From Paludisphaera soli (lineage in GTDB: Bacteria > Planctomycetota > Planctomycetia > Isosphaerales > Isosphaeraceae): 64,000 nt of DNA. Each line of letters begins with the position of its first letter. Position 1 is the first letter of the stretch. Shown one piece after another: positions 28,743 to 36,714 of this stretch. The position numbers and the translations under genes are program-made. The notes below the pieces were generated by a model. The model was not told where the DNA came from and made no database searches. It worked only from the letters and a program-made list of their open reading frames with translations. The stretch lies in assembly GCF_011064595.1 (NCBI RefSeq), contig NZ_JAALJI010000004.1, positions 248,001 through 312,000 on the forward strand, written 5' to 3'.

Positions 28743-28865
28743 GGGGAGGGATCCGCGGGGTGGGGGAGGGGGCGGGCCGGCGGCCGGACGTCGAACTCCC
28801 CCTATACCACGGCCGATCGGCGCGGTTCCAGGCCCCATCGACGCCCCGCCGGGGTGCAAGCCGGG

Positions 28866-28894
28866 TTGTCCCCGGTCGCCTCGTCCTGCACAAT
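28866..28894 (+). promoter_or_regulatory. Predicted promoter for alaS
   Basis: TTGTCC (28866-28871), 17-base spacer, CACAAT (28889-28894), 61 bases before the alaS ATG. Good spacing and position. Confidence 0.45.
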
Positions 28895-28955
28895 GGTTCC
28901 CTGGCGCCCACGCGCCTCGCGGTGATCCCGTCCCCCGTCAGCTTGCGGACTTTCC

Positions 28956-31580
28956 ATGAAAACCGACGACCTCCGTGAAGCCTATCTCGACTTCTTCGCC
29001 TCCAAGGGCTGCGTCCGCAAGCCGAGCGACGTGCTGGCGCCGAACGACCCGACGGTCCTCTTCACGCCGGCCGGGATGAACCAGTTCAAGCGCGAGTTCA
29101 TGGGGTTGGGGGACTCTTCCTTCAAGCGGGCCACGACCTGCCAGAAGTGCATCCGCACTGGGGACATCGAGAACGTCGGCAAGACCCCGCGGCACATGAC
29201 GTTCTTCGAGATGCTGGGCAACTTCAGCTTCGGCGACTACTTCAAGCGTGAGGCCATCCACTGGGCCTGGGAGTTCCTCACCAAGCGGCTCGCCATCGAC
29301 CCGAACCGCCTGACGTTCACCGTCTACCAGGACGACGACGAGGCGTTCGACATCTGGCATAAAGAGGTGGGCGTCGCCGCCGACCGGATCAAGCGGATGG
29401 GCGAGGACGACAACTTCTGGCCCGCCGGCGCCCCGACGCAGGGCCCCAACGGCGTCTGCGGCCCCTGCTCCGAGATCTTCTACCACGGCGACGGAATCGA
29501 GGAAGTCGAGATCTGGAACCTCGTCTTCACCCAGTTCAACCGCGTCGGCCCCGGCCAGCTCGAACCGCTGCCGAACAAGAACATCGACACCGGCATGGGC
29601 CTGGAACGGGCCGCCGCCGCCCTCCAGGGGGCGAAGTCGAATTTCGAGATCGACATCTTCAAGCCGATCGTCGCCGCCGCGGCCGACGCTCTGGGGATCG
29701 ACTACGCCAAGGTCGAGGGGACCCACGACGGCGTCCGCATCCGACGCGCAGCCGACCACGCCCGCACCCTGACCTTCTGCCTCCACGAGAACATCCGACC
29801 CGGCCCCGAGAAGCAGGGCTACGTCGTCCGCCGCCTCCTCCGCCGCGCCGTGCTCGACGCCTACCAGATGGGCCGTCGCGAGCCCTTCCTCTACACCCTT
29901 GCCCCGGTGATCGCCGAGGCCATGAGGGGGGGCTATCCCGAGCTGGCGGACAGCGTGCCGCGGATCCAGCACGCCATCCGGGACGAGGAGGAGAAGTTCC
30001 TCCGCAACCTGGAGAACGGCATGAGCCTGCTCAACGACGCCTTCCGCAAGACCAAGGCCGCCGGCTCCGACGTGATCTCGGGCGCGGACGCGTTCGACCT
30101 GCACTCGACCTACGGCATCCCCGTCGAGGTCACCGAGAGCCTGGCCGCCGACCAGAACTTGCGGGTCGACCAGAAGGGCTTCGAGGCCGCCCGCACGAAG
30201 TTCGCCGCCGTCTCCCGAGGGACCACCGAGGCCGCCGACGTCTTCGCCGTCGGCCCGCTCGACTCGCTGAAAGAGGCCTACCACAGGGGGAGCGAGTTCC
30301 TGGGCTACGCCGAGACCGAGGCGAAGGCCACGGTCATCGGCATCCTGGAGCAGGGGAGGCTCGCCGAGACCGCCGAGGCGTCCCCGAACGGCCCGCCGAT
30401 CGCCCTGGTGCTGGACCGGACCCCGTTCTACGGCGAGTCGGGCGGCCAGGTCGGCGACGTGGGGAAGATCCGGGGCGCGGGGTTCTCGTTCCGGGTCGAC
30501 GACACGAAGAAGGAGAACGACTTCTTCCTGCACCTGGGCCGGGTCGTCGAGGGGACGATCGACGTGGGCGCCGAGGCGACGGCGACGGTCGACCCCGAGC
30601 GTCGGCAGGCGATCCGACGCGCCCACTCGGCGACCCACCTGTTGCACAAGGCCCTTCACGAACACCTGGGCAAGCACGCCCAGCAAGCCGGCAGCAAGGT
30701 CGAGCCCGACCGGCTCCGATTCGACTTCTCCAACCCCGAGGCCGTCGGCAAGGAGCGGCTCCAGGCGATCGAGAAGACGGTGAACGAGCTGGTGATGACC
30801 GGCTCGCCGGTGAACTGGAGCCTGATGCCGATCGCCGAGGCCAAACAACTCGGCGCCATGGCCCTGTTCGGCGAGAAATATCCCGAGGTCGTCCGCGTGG
30901 TCCAGATGGGGGACTTCTCGCGCGAGCTTTGCGGCGGCACCCACCTGGACAACGTGGGGCAGGTGGGCCTCTTCAAGATCCTGGGCGAGGAGTCCGTGGC
31001 CGCCGGCACCCGGCGGATCATCGCCCTGACGGGCAAGGCCGCCCTCGACTTCGTCCACCAGGAGGAGGAGACGCTGGGGAACCTCTCGGCCAGCCTCCGC
31101 GTCCCCGCCTCGCAGGTGAACGACCGCGTCGCGGCGCTCCTGGAGGAGGTCAAGAACCTCAAGAAGCAGGCCGCCCAGCGCAAGCCCGAGGCCGGCCCCA
31201 AGGCGACCGTCGACGACCTGCTGGCCTCGGCGCGCGCCGTCGGCGACGACGCGGTGGTCCTCGCCGCCGTCCCCGACGCGTCCGCCGACGAACTCCGAGT
31301 GCTGGTCGACGGCCTCCGCCGCAAGCGCGACAAGGGGCTGGCCGTGCTGCTGGCCTCGTCGGGCGAGGGGAAGGTCCAGCTCGTCGCCGGGTTCACGAAG
31401 GACCTCGTCGACGCCGGTCGGCACGCCGGGCAGTGGCTCAAGAAGGTGGCCCCGGCCGTGGGCGGCGGCGGCGGCGGACGCCCCGACCTCGCCCAGGCCG
31501 GCGGCAAGGACCCCGCGAAGATCCCCGACGCCCTGGAGCTCGCCTGGGCCGTGATCCGCGAGGAAATGGGAGGGGCCTGA
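28956..31580 (+). CDS. alaS: Alanine--tRNA ligase
   Basis: An 874-residue class II aminoacyl-tRNA synthetase that charges tRNA-Ala. The catalytic core begins at once (REAYLDFFASKGC) with motif TCQKCIRTGDIENVGKTPRH near 57 and FFEMLGNFSFGDYFK near 79. The tRNA-recognition region contains the RxxRRAV block. The editing domain carries both zinc/editing motifs AHSATHLLHKALH and CGGTHLDNVG, so mischarged Ser/Gly can be removed. The C-terminal C-Ala domain ends with the glycine-rich GGGGGGRPDLAQAGG. Full family length. Followed by rplM after 159 bp that contain a separate promoter. Confidence 0.97.
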   Translation: MKTDDLREAYLDFFASKGCVRKPSDVLAPNDPTVLFTPAGMNQFKREFMGLGDSSFKRATTCQKCIRTGDIENVGKTPRHMTFFEMLGNFSFGDYFKREAIHWAWEFLTKRLAIDPNRLTFTVYQDDDEAFDIWHKEVGVAADRIKRMGEDDNFWPAGAPTQGPNGVCGPCSEIFYHGDGIEEVEIWNLVFTQFNRVGPGQLEPLPNKNIDTGMGLERAAAALQGAKSNFEIDIFKPIVAAAADALGIDYAKVEGTHDGVRIRRAADHARTLTFCLHENIRPGPEKQGYVVRRLLRRAVLDAYQMGRREPFLYTLAPVIAEAMRGGYPELADSVPRIQHAIRDEEEKFLRNLENGMSLLNDAFRKTKAAGSDVISGADAFDLHSTYGIPVEVTESLAADQNLRVDQKGFEAARTKFAAVSRGTTEAADVFAVGPLDSLKEAYHRGSEFLGYAETEAKATVIGILEQGRLAETAEASPNGPPIALVLDRTPFYGESGGQVGDVGKIRGAGFSFRVDDTKKENDFFLHLGRVVEGTIDVGAEATATVDPERRQAIRRAHSATHLLHKALHEHLGKHAQQAGSKVEPDRLRFDFSNPEAVGKERLQAIEKTVNELVMTGSPVNWSLMPIAEAKQLGAMALFGEKYPEVVRVVQMGDFSRELCGGTHLDNVGQVGLFKILGEESVAAGTRRIIALTGKAALDFVHQEEETLGNLSASLRVPASQVNDRVAALLEEVKNLKKQAAQRKPEAGPKATVDDLLASARAVGDDAVVLAAVPDASADELRVLVDGLRRKRDKGLAVLLASSGEGKVQLVAGFTKDLVDAGRHAGQWLKKVAPAVGGGGGGRPDLAQAGGKDPAKIPDALELAWAVIREEMGGA

Positions 31581-31648
31581 GCCCGGAAGATCGCCGCGAC
31601 CGTCGCGATCGGGACGCCTGGCGCGGGTGACGAATCGTGGGTGCACCC

Positions 31649-31676
31649 TTGACGCCCGCCCCGGCGTTTGTAGGAT
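31649..31676 (+). promoter_or_regulatory. Predicted promoter for the rplM-rpsI operon
   Basis: TTGACG (31649-31654), 16-base spacer, TAGGAT (31671-31676). The -35 matches the consensus at five of six positions. It lies 63 bases before the rplM ATG, in an unusually T-rich stretch for this genome. Confidence 0.5.
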
Positions 31677-31739
31677 GGTATTTTTCCAAGGACTGCGCGT
31701 TCCTGCGTGAAGCGTTTTGCGATTCAGGCGTATTTCCCC

Positions 31740-32297
31740 ATGAAGTGTTACCAAGCGAAGACCGGCGAGCTGACGCCTCAATGGTTCACGATCGACGCGG
31801 AAGGCCAGGTCGTCGGCCGGCTCGCCGCCCAGATCGCCCCCATCCTCATGGGGAAGCATCGCCCCACCTACACGCCCCACATCGACACCGGCGACTACGT
31901 GATCGTCACGAACGTCGAGAAGGTCGTGTTCACGGGCGATAAGTGGCGTCAGAAGAGCTACCAGCGGTACACCGGCCACCCCGGCGGTCAGCGTGAAGAG
32001 GCGGCCTGGAAGCTCCTCGAACGCCGCCCCGAGCGCATCCTGGAGCTGGCGATCCAGCGCATGATGCCCAAGAGCAAGCTCGGCCGGCACATGATGGACA
32101 AGCTCAAGCTGTACGTCGGCCCGAACCACCCGCACCAGGCCCAGACCCCGGCCCCGCTCGAGGCCTACTCCGGCCGCCCGGCCCCCTCCGGCGCCATCAT
32201 CGCCCCGCCGCCGGTCGAGAAGGCCCCCAAGGCCGCCCCGGTCGCGACCGAAGCGCCGGCCCCCGCCGAAGCCACGACCGAACCTTCGGCCGAGTGA
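31740..32297 (+). CDS. rplM: 50S ribosomal protein L13 with C-terminal extension
   Basis: A 185-residue L13. The canonical part (1 to about 143) includes WFTIDAEGQVVGRLAAQIAPILMGKHRPTYTPHIDTGDYVIV, the KWRQKSYQRYTGHPGG loop and MMPKSKLGRHMMDKLKLYVGPNHPHQAQ. The last 40 or so residues are an Ala/Pro/Glu-rich tail absent from typical L13 and probably disordered. The ATG at 31740 gives the family N-terminus (MKCYQAKTGEL); an in-frame GTG at 31707 would add 11 residues. It is followed by rpsI after 80 bp, the usual gene pair. Confidence 0.95.
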   Translation: MKCYQAKTGELTPQWFTIDAEGQVVGRLAAQIAPILMGKHRPTYTPHIDTGDYVIVTNVEKVVFTGDKWRQKSYQRYTGHPGGQREEAAWKLLERRPERILELAIQRMMPKSKLGRHMMDKLKLYVGPNHPHQAQTPAPLEAYSGRPAPSGAIIAPPPVEKAPKAAPVATEAPAPAEATTEPSAE

Positions 32298-32377
32298 GCC
32301 GAGCCCCCGCCGGAACGAACACGGACGGCCCCAGCGAGCCGGAACCCCCCCGACAGCCAGAGGTTTAGACCACAACC

Positions 32378-32788
32378 ATGTCCGCGACCGCGACCGCACC
32401 GAAAACGTATACCTGGGGCACCGGCCGGCGCAAGACCGCGGTCGCCCGGGTTCGCATCGCCGAAGGCACCGGCCAGTTCATCGTCAACGGCCTGGACGCC
32501 CGCGAGTACTTCCCCCTGGAAGTCCAGCAGACCGACATCCGCGCCCCGCTCAAGGCCACCGAGATGACCGAGCGCGTCGACGTCTGGGTCAACGTCGTCG
32601 GCAGCGGCAAGCCCAGCCAGTCGGGCGCCGTCGTCCAGGGCCTCGCCCGCGCGCTCAAGGAGTTCCGCCCCGACATCGACGAGGCCCTCCGCGCCGGCAA
32701 CTACCTCACCCGCGACGCCCGTATGGTCGAACGCAAGAAGTACGGCCACAAGAAGGCCCGTAAGAGCTTCCAGTTCTCCAAGCGCTGA
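32378..32788 (+). CDS. rpsI: 30S ribosomal protein S9
   Basis: A 136-residue S9. Hallmarks are TWGTGRRKTAVARVRI, the central FPLEVQQTDIRAPL and GAVVQGLARAL segments, LTRDARMVERKKYGHKKARKSFQFSKR, and the C-terminal Lys-Arg tail that reaches the P-site tRNA. Second gene of the rplM-rpsI pair, closed by the terminator at 32811-32865. Confidence 0.97.
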   Translation: MSATATAPKTYTWGTGRRKTAVARVRIAEGTGQFIVNGLDAREYFPLEVQQTDIRAPLKATEMTERVDVWVNVVGSGKPSQSGAVVQGLARALKEFRPDIDEALRAGNYLTRDARMVERKKYGHKKARKSFQFSKR

Positions 32789-32810
32789 TCGCAAGAGCCA
32801 GAGGGTTCAC

Positions 32811-32865
32811 ACGAAAGACCAGCCGGGTTCCCGGGCGTCAGCCTTGGCCCTGGCTGGTCTTTCGT
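32811..32865 (+). terminator. Terminator of the rplM-rpsI operon
   Basis: Bases 32811-32824 pair perfectly with 32852-32865 (14 bp) around a 27-base loop, starting 22 bases after the rpsI stop. The descending arm contains a TCTTTCGTCGTT stretch. Position and stem length make it the likely end of the operon. Confidence 0.7.
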
Positions 32866-32901
32866 CGTTAGGCCGACCCTCGGAAGGGTGACGATCAAAC
32901 G

Positions 32902-33369
32902 ATGCCGCCGCACAACGCCCCCTCCTGGAAGTCGCTCTGCAGCGACCTGGAGCCCGACTGCGAGTTCCGGCGGCCGGCGACGGAGGACCAACTCGCCGCA
33001 GTCCAGGTCGCCCTCGGGATCCAGGTGCCGGACTCCCTCGGCGATTTCCTTCGTGAAACCGACGGGCTGATCGCCGATTATGGATCCCGCGTCGTCTGGT
33101 CGGCGTCGGATATCGCGGCTCGGAACCGTGAGATGCGGAACGACGGGCCTTTCCGCAGGCTCTACATGTCGTTCGAAAGCCTGTTCTTGTTCGGGGACGA
33201 TTCGGGAGGGGACCGATACGCTTTCGTCATCCAGGCCGACGGCCAGATCCACAGGCGGAAGATCTTCCGCTGGGATCATGAGACGGATTCGCGTTCCTGG
33301 TCCGCCGGTCATCTGGAGCATTACCTCGAAAAGCGCCTGAAGGCACGCGAGGACGAACCTTTCTCGTAA
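32902..33369 (+). CDS. SMI1/KNR4 (SUKH) family protein
   Basis: A 155-residue protein of the SUKH fold. Seen are the N-terminal WKSLCSDLEPDCEFRRPATEDQLAAVQVALGIQVPDSLGDFLRETDGL pattern (helix plus the LPxxLxxFLxxxxG-type motif), a central SFESLFLFGDDSGGDRYAF block with the Gly-Asp turn typical of SUKH, and a C-terminal WSAGHLEHYLEKRL helix. Known relatives act as immunity proteins against polymorphic toxins or as regulatory binding proteins. No toxin gene is adjacent here, so an immunity role is only a possibility. It is followed at 57 bp by an unrelated small gene on the same strand. Confidence 0.85.
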   Translation: MPPHNAPSWKSLCSDLEPDCEFRRPATEDQLAAVQVALGIQVPDSLGDFLRETDGLIADYGSRVVWSASDIAARNREMRNDGPFRRLYMSFESLFLFGDDSGGDRYAFVIQADGQIHRRKIFRWDHETDSRSWSAGHLEHYLEKRLKAREDEPFS

Positions 33370-33426
33370 GCATCCAGTGCGGACCTCGGGCGATCGGGCT
33401 AAGCCGGCCGTAGGGGCGTCACCTCG

Positions 33427-33756
33427 ATGGATCCTCTGTCATCACTCGGCCTCGAAGAACTCTCGCCCCACCAGGTCGAAGCCGTCGTCGCCTGGTGGCG
33501 GCGGCTTTCCGAGGCTGATCGAGCGGAACTCTCTTCCACCCTCCCGGTCGAGGGCGGTGGGCATCGGGTGATCGGCGGCTGTTTCGCGCCGAACGACGAC
33601 ACATCCGGCTGGCCGGAGTGGTTCGTCGCCCGTTTCGAAGAGCTGGTGGCCCTCCCGGATCCGGCCTTCTACCAGCCTCCGTACTGGCGTCAATTCTTTA
33701 TTGGCACCTCACCGCCCTGCAATCTGCGCTGGTCTGCGACGAGGCCGTCAACATGA
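33427..33756 (+). CDS. Small protein coupled to a GNAT acetyltransferase
   Basis: A 109-residue protein of unknown family. It begins MDPLSSLGLEELSPHQVEAVVAWWRRLSEADRAELSS, a helical pattern seen in short planctomycete proteins, followed by DDTSGWPEWFVARFEELV and YWRQFF. The last 17 residues (IGTSPPCNLRW...) are poorer in protein character, and the neighbouring frame over the same bases reads well (HLTALQSALVCDEAVN). A frameshift near 33697 is therefore conceivable. Its TGA overlaps the ATG of the GNAT gene in the sequence ATGA, so the two are probably translated together. Confidence 0.6.
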   Translation: MDPLSSLGLEELSPHQVEAVVAWWRRLSEADRAELSSTLPVEGGGHRVIGGCFAPNDDTSGWPEWFVARFEELVALPDPAFYQPPYWRQFFIGTSPPCNLRWSATRPST

Positions 33757-34283
33757 GCGCTTCGCTCTGGTCCATTCGGCGGCTCGACCCGATCGACGAC
33801 GCGACGGTGGGCCGGCTCGCCGACCTGCTCATCGACTGCGTCGAAGGCGGGGCCTCGGTCGGTTTCATGCTCCCGCTCACGCGCGAGCGGGCCGAGGCCT
33901 TCTGGCGTCGCGTGGCGCGCGAAGCGGCCTCGGGCGGCCGGATCGTCCTTGCTGCCGAGGATGCGCAGGGCCTCTGCGGCACCGTGCAGTTGATCGTCGA
34001 CCTCCCCGAGAACCAGCCCCACCGCGCCGACCTGGCGAAGATGCTGGTGCCGCGCCGGGCCCGCCGCAGGGGCGTCGGCGAGGCCCTGATGCGTGCCGCC
34101 GAGGACGCCGCCCGCGCGTGCGGCAAGATGCTCCTGGTCCTCGACGCCGTCACCGACGGCGACGCCGCCCGGCTCTACGAACGCCTGGGTTGGGTCCGCG
34201 TCGGCGACGTCCCCGGCTTCGCGCTCATGCCCGACGGCTCACCTTGCAGCACGACGTATTACTACCGCGACCTCGGCCGCTGA
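33753..34283 (+). CDS. GNAT family N-acetyltransferase
   Basis: A 176-residue acetyl-CoA-dependent acetyltransferase. The GNAT elements are visible in order: an N-terminal SIRRLDPIDDATVGRLADLL, the beta-strand GRIVLAAEDAQGLCGTVQLIVD, acetyl-CoA loop motif A KMLVPRRARRRGVGEALMRAAEDAAR, and the C-terminal motif AARLYERLGWVRVGDVPGFALMPDG. The profile resembles antibiotic- or amino-acid-type GNATs, but substrate is unknown. The ATG lies inside the preceding stop (ATGA), which sets the start and implies translational coupling. Confidence 0.9.
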   Translation: MSASLWSIRRLDPIDDATVGRLADLLIDCVEGGASVGFMLPLTRERAEAFWRRVAREAASGGRIVLAAEDAQGLCGTVQLIVDLPENQPHRADLAKMLVPRRARRRGVGEALMRAAEDAARACGKMLLVLDAVTDGDAARLYERLGWVRVGDVPGFALMPDGSPCSTTYYYRDLGR

Positions 34284-34311
34284 GTGCCGTAAGCGAAGCG
34301 GTCTTCCTCCG

Positions 34312-34339
34312 TTGCGATCGTCTCGCTCAATTCTTAATC
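34312..34339 (+). promoter_or_regulatory. Possible promoter for the DUF6882 gene
   Basis: TTGCGA (34312-34317), 16-base spacer, TTAATC (34334-34339). If used, transcription would begin close to 34346, directly before the hairpin at 34349-34367. Confidence 0.3.
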
Positions 34340-34348
34340 TCACGGCCC

Positions 34349-34370
34349 AGAGACGGTCGCCGTCTCTTTT
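34349..34370 (+). terminator. Intrinsic terminator after the GNAT gene, or leader hairpin
   Basis: AGAGACGG (34349-34356) pairs with CCGTCTCT (34360-34367) around a TCG loop and is followed by T residues, a classical Rho-independent shape. It lies 66 bases after the GNAT stop but only 25 bases before the next ATG. It either ends the SUKH-GNAT transcript or forms the 5' end of the DUF6882 mRNA. Confidence 0.55.
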
Positions 34371-34394
34371 CCAGCCATCAGGGAGCGGACCGTC

Positions 34395-35357
34395 ATGGAC
34401 GAGGCTATGGATCTCGAGGAGCTGATCAAGGCGGGTGTCGCTGAGCTACAGATGAAGACCCGATCCCATCGCGATGGCTGGGGGTTCGGCAAGTTCGAGC
34501 GATGGTGCATGGACACCCAGAAAGGTGAGCTGCGCTTCACCAACAAAGACGGATTCACCGCCACCTGCCCCGCGCAAGCGATAGGCACTTACAACCGCGA
34601 CGACGGCGGTTGGCTGTGGGCCTGGGCGAACCCCTCTTTGCCCGACGACCTCAAACGCGACGTGTTCAAGGTCAAGGCTTATGGAGAGGAGCGAGGCCTC
34701 CCCCTCCTGACCGAGCCCAGGCTCAACCTCGGCGACGAGGCCCGCGCCTGGGAACTTGCCGCCCTCGCGGTCAAGCTGAACGAGGCGCAGGGAGCCTACC
34801 GCTGCCTGCTCGGCTCGACGGCGTTCTTCGTCTCGTTCGGCGAGGTCCGGCTGTCGAAGGCCCCCGGCGAGTCGCCGAATAGCTCGACGGGGATCCTGAA
34901 TCACCCCATTGTTCGGATGTTCGCCTGGGGAGGTCTCGGGGCCGCTTGCGGCGAGGGCCTCGGCTTCGCATTAATCATCGGTCATGGTCCGGCGGCCGAT
35001 CCGGCTCAGCTGGACGATCCTTTGCAGTTTGAATGGTATATGCCTTTGTTCCTCGTGCTGCTCTTTCTTCAACCGCTCGCGGGCCTAGTCATTGGTGCGA
35101 GGATCGGCCTGGCCTATCGTGATCGATGGACCAGGCGCATCCTCTTCGGCGGCCCTCTATGCGGAGCCTTGCTGGCGATCGGCGCGACCTGGCTCCTGAG
35201 GAAAGCCTTGCTCGATCCTTACAACGATTCTTTAAAGCTCGGTATGTTCGGACAAGTTGTCGGAGCCGTCCTGGGATGTGTGGCGGCTTGCCTCATCGAC
35301 GAATCGAGACTGGTTTCCTCGGCTGCGGTCGTGAAAAGTTCGGAAGGTGTGTCGTGA
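34395..35357 (+). CDS. DUF6882 domain membrane protein
   Basis: A 320-residue protein. Residues 1-155 match the DUF6882 pattern: FERWCMDTQKGELRFTNKDGFTATCPAQAIGTYNRDDGGWLWAWANPSLP, then KAYGEERGLPLLTEPR and AWELAALAVKLNEAQGAYRC. The second half adds about four membrane helices (near 173-193, 212-235, 247-267 and 280-298). A membrane-anchored version of this normally soluble domain of unknown function is notable. GGGAGCGG lies before the ATG. Convergent with the acyl-CoA dehydrogenase gene across a strong hairpin. Confidence 0.78.
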   Translation: MDEAMDLEELIKAGVAELQMKTRSHRDGWGFGKFERWCMDTQKGELRFTNKDGFTATCPAQAIGTYNRDDGGWLWAWANPSLPDDLKRDVFKVKAYGEERGLPLLTEPRLNLGDEARAWELAALAVKLNEAQGAYRCLLGSTAFFVSFGEVRLSKAPGESPNSSTGILNHPIVRMFAWGGLGAACGEGLGFALIIGHGPAADPAQLDDPLQFEWYMPLFLVLLFLQPLAGLVIGARIGLAYRDRWTRRILFGGPLCGALLAIGATWLLRKALLDPYNDSLKLGMFGQVVGAVLGCVAACLIDESRLVSSAAVVKSSEGVS

Positions 35358-35363
35358 TCTGTA

Positions 35364-35412
35364 GACCGGGCCGCCGAGCGTCCTCGACGAGGTCCGGGTG
35401 CGCGGCCCGGTC
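35364..35412. terminator. Bidirectional terminator hairpin
   Basis: GACCGGGCCGC (35364-35374) and its exact reverse complement (35402-35412) form an 11-bp stem around a 27-base loop. It sits between the convergent stops at 35357 and 35470. Confidence 0.6.
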
Positions 35413-35469
35413 GGCAATTGGATCAAGCGTGGGGCTCGTGACCGTCGAGCCACACGCCTGAAACCCGGC

Positions 35470-36618
35470 TCAGATCCGCAGGTGCTGGGCGATGATGTTG
35501 CGCTGGATGTCGTTGGTGCCGGAGAAGAGGACGCCGCCGGTGCTGTCGCGGACGTCGCGTTCGAGGCCGGCCTCGACGGTGTAGCCCTGGGCGCCGAAGA
35601 TCCGGACGGCGTCGAAGCTGTTCTGGGCGAAGCACTCGGAGACGTGGAGCTTGGCCATCGAGGCGGCGATGGTCGCGTCCTTGGCCTGGTTCTTCATCCA
35701 GGCGTAGCGGTAGACCATGTACCGGCTGGTCTCCACCCGGGTCATCATGTCGACGATCCGGTTCGAGACCGACTGGAACTTGCCGATCGACTGCCCGAAC
35801 TGCTTGCGCTGGCGGGCCCGCTGGATGCAGCGGTCGACCTGACGCTGCATCGTGCCGACGACGCTGGCGAGGATCGCCCCTCGCTCCCATTCGAGGGCCT
35901 GGTTGAAGATCCGCGAGCCTCGTCCTTCGCGGCCGAGCAGGCTCTCGGCGGGCAGCTCGCAGTTCTCGAAGACCAGCTCGCCCATCGGGGCGGTCCGCAT
36001 CCCCAGCTTGTCGATCTCGCGGACGACATGGAAGCCGGGCGTGTCGCGGTCGATGAGGAACGCGGTGATGCCCAGCACCCCCTTGGTCGGGTCGGTGGTG
36101 GCGAAGATCAGGAAGACGTCGGCGACGGGGCCGCCGGTGATCCAGACCTTGCGGCCGTTGAGGACCCAGGCGTCCCCCTTGCGCTCGGCGCGGGTGGTCA
36201 TGCTGAAGATGTCCGAGCCGGCCTCGGGCTCGCTGGCGCCGTTGGCGCCGAAGGAGCGGCCGTCGCAGAGGCCCGGCAGGTACTTCCGCTTCTGGGCCTC
36301 GTCGCCGAACATCAGGATCGGCATCGTGATGGTCCAGAGCGAGGCGTTCAGGGCGAAGAGGAGCCCCGTGTCCACGCAGGCGTAGCCCAGGCCCTCCATC
36401 GCGGCGACGGTGGTGGCGATCTCCTCGCCCTGGCCGCCGTACTCCTTCGGCACGGGGAGCCCGGCGGCGCCGAAACGGGCGCAGCGCTCGTACCCTTCGC
36501 GCCAGAACTCGCCGCGTTGGTCACGCCCGAGGGCGTCCGGGTCGACGAGTTCCTCGCGGGCGAACGTGACGGCCGCGTCGTACCACTTCCGCTGCTCGGC
36601 CGAGTATCCGAAGTCCAT
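35470..36618 (-). CDS. Acyl-CoA dehydrogenase family protein
   Basis: A 382-residue flavoenzyme expected to introduce an alpha-beta double bond into an acyl-CoA. It has MDFGYSAEQRKWYDAAVTFAREEL at the N-terminus, the FAD-binding GASEPEAGSD and WVLNGRKVWITGG strands, FENCELPAESLLG, RQFGxSIGKFQSV-type helix and the C-terminal FGAQGYTVEAGLERDVRD. The canonical base of the short/medium-chain enzymes (Glu of EGT) is Ser366 here (LFSGTNDIQR). Glu245 in ALEWERG lies where isovaleryl- and long-chain enzymes keep theirs, so it is the likely base. AAGGAGG sets the start at 36618. Substrate unknown. Confidence 0.9.
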   Translation of the reverse strand: MDFGYSAEQRKWYDAAVTFAREELVDPDALGRDQRGEFWREGYERCARFGAAGLPVPKEYGGQGEEIATTVAAMEGLGYACVDTGLLFALNASLWTITMPILMFGDEAQKRKYLPGLCDGRSFGANGASEPEAGSDIFSMTTRAERKGDAWVLNGRKVWITGGPVADVFLIFATTDPTKGVLGITAFLIDRDTPGFHVVREIDKLGMRTAPMGELVFENCELPAESLLGREGRGSRIFNQALEWERGAILASVVGTMQRQVDRCIQRARQRKQFGQSIGKFQSVSNRIVDMMTRVETSRYMVYRYAWMKNQAKDATIAASMAKLHVSECFAQNSFDAVRIFGAQGYTVEAGLERDVRDSTGGVLFSGTNDIQRNIIAQHLRI

Positions 36619-36714
36619 GGCTCCGACCTCCTTGTCTTCCTTCACGTCCCTCGAAACGCCGGCTCGGCTTCCGCCGCGACGCCGGGGCGGAGTGGGACGA
36701 GTCTCGATCCGAGT

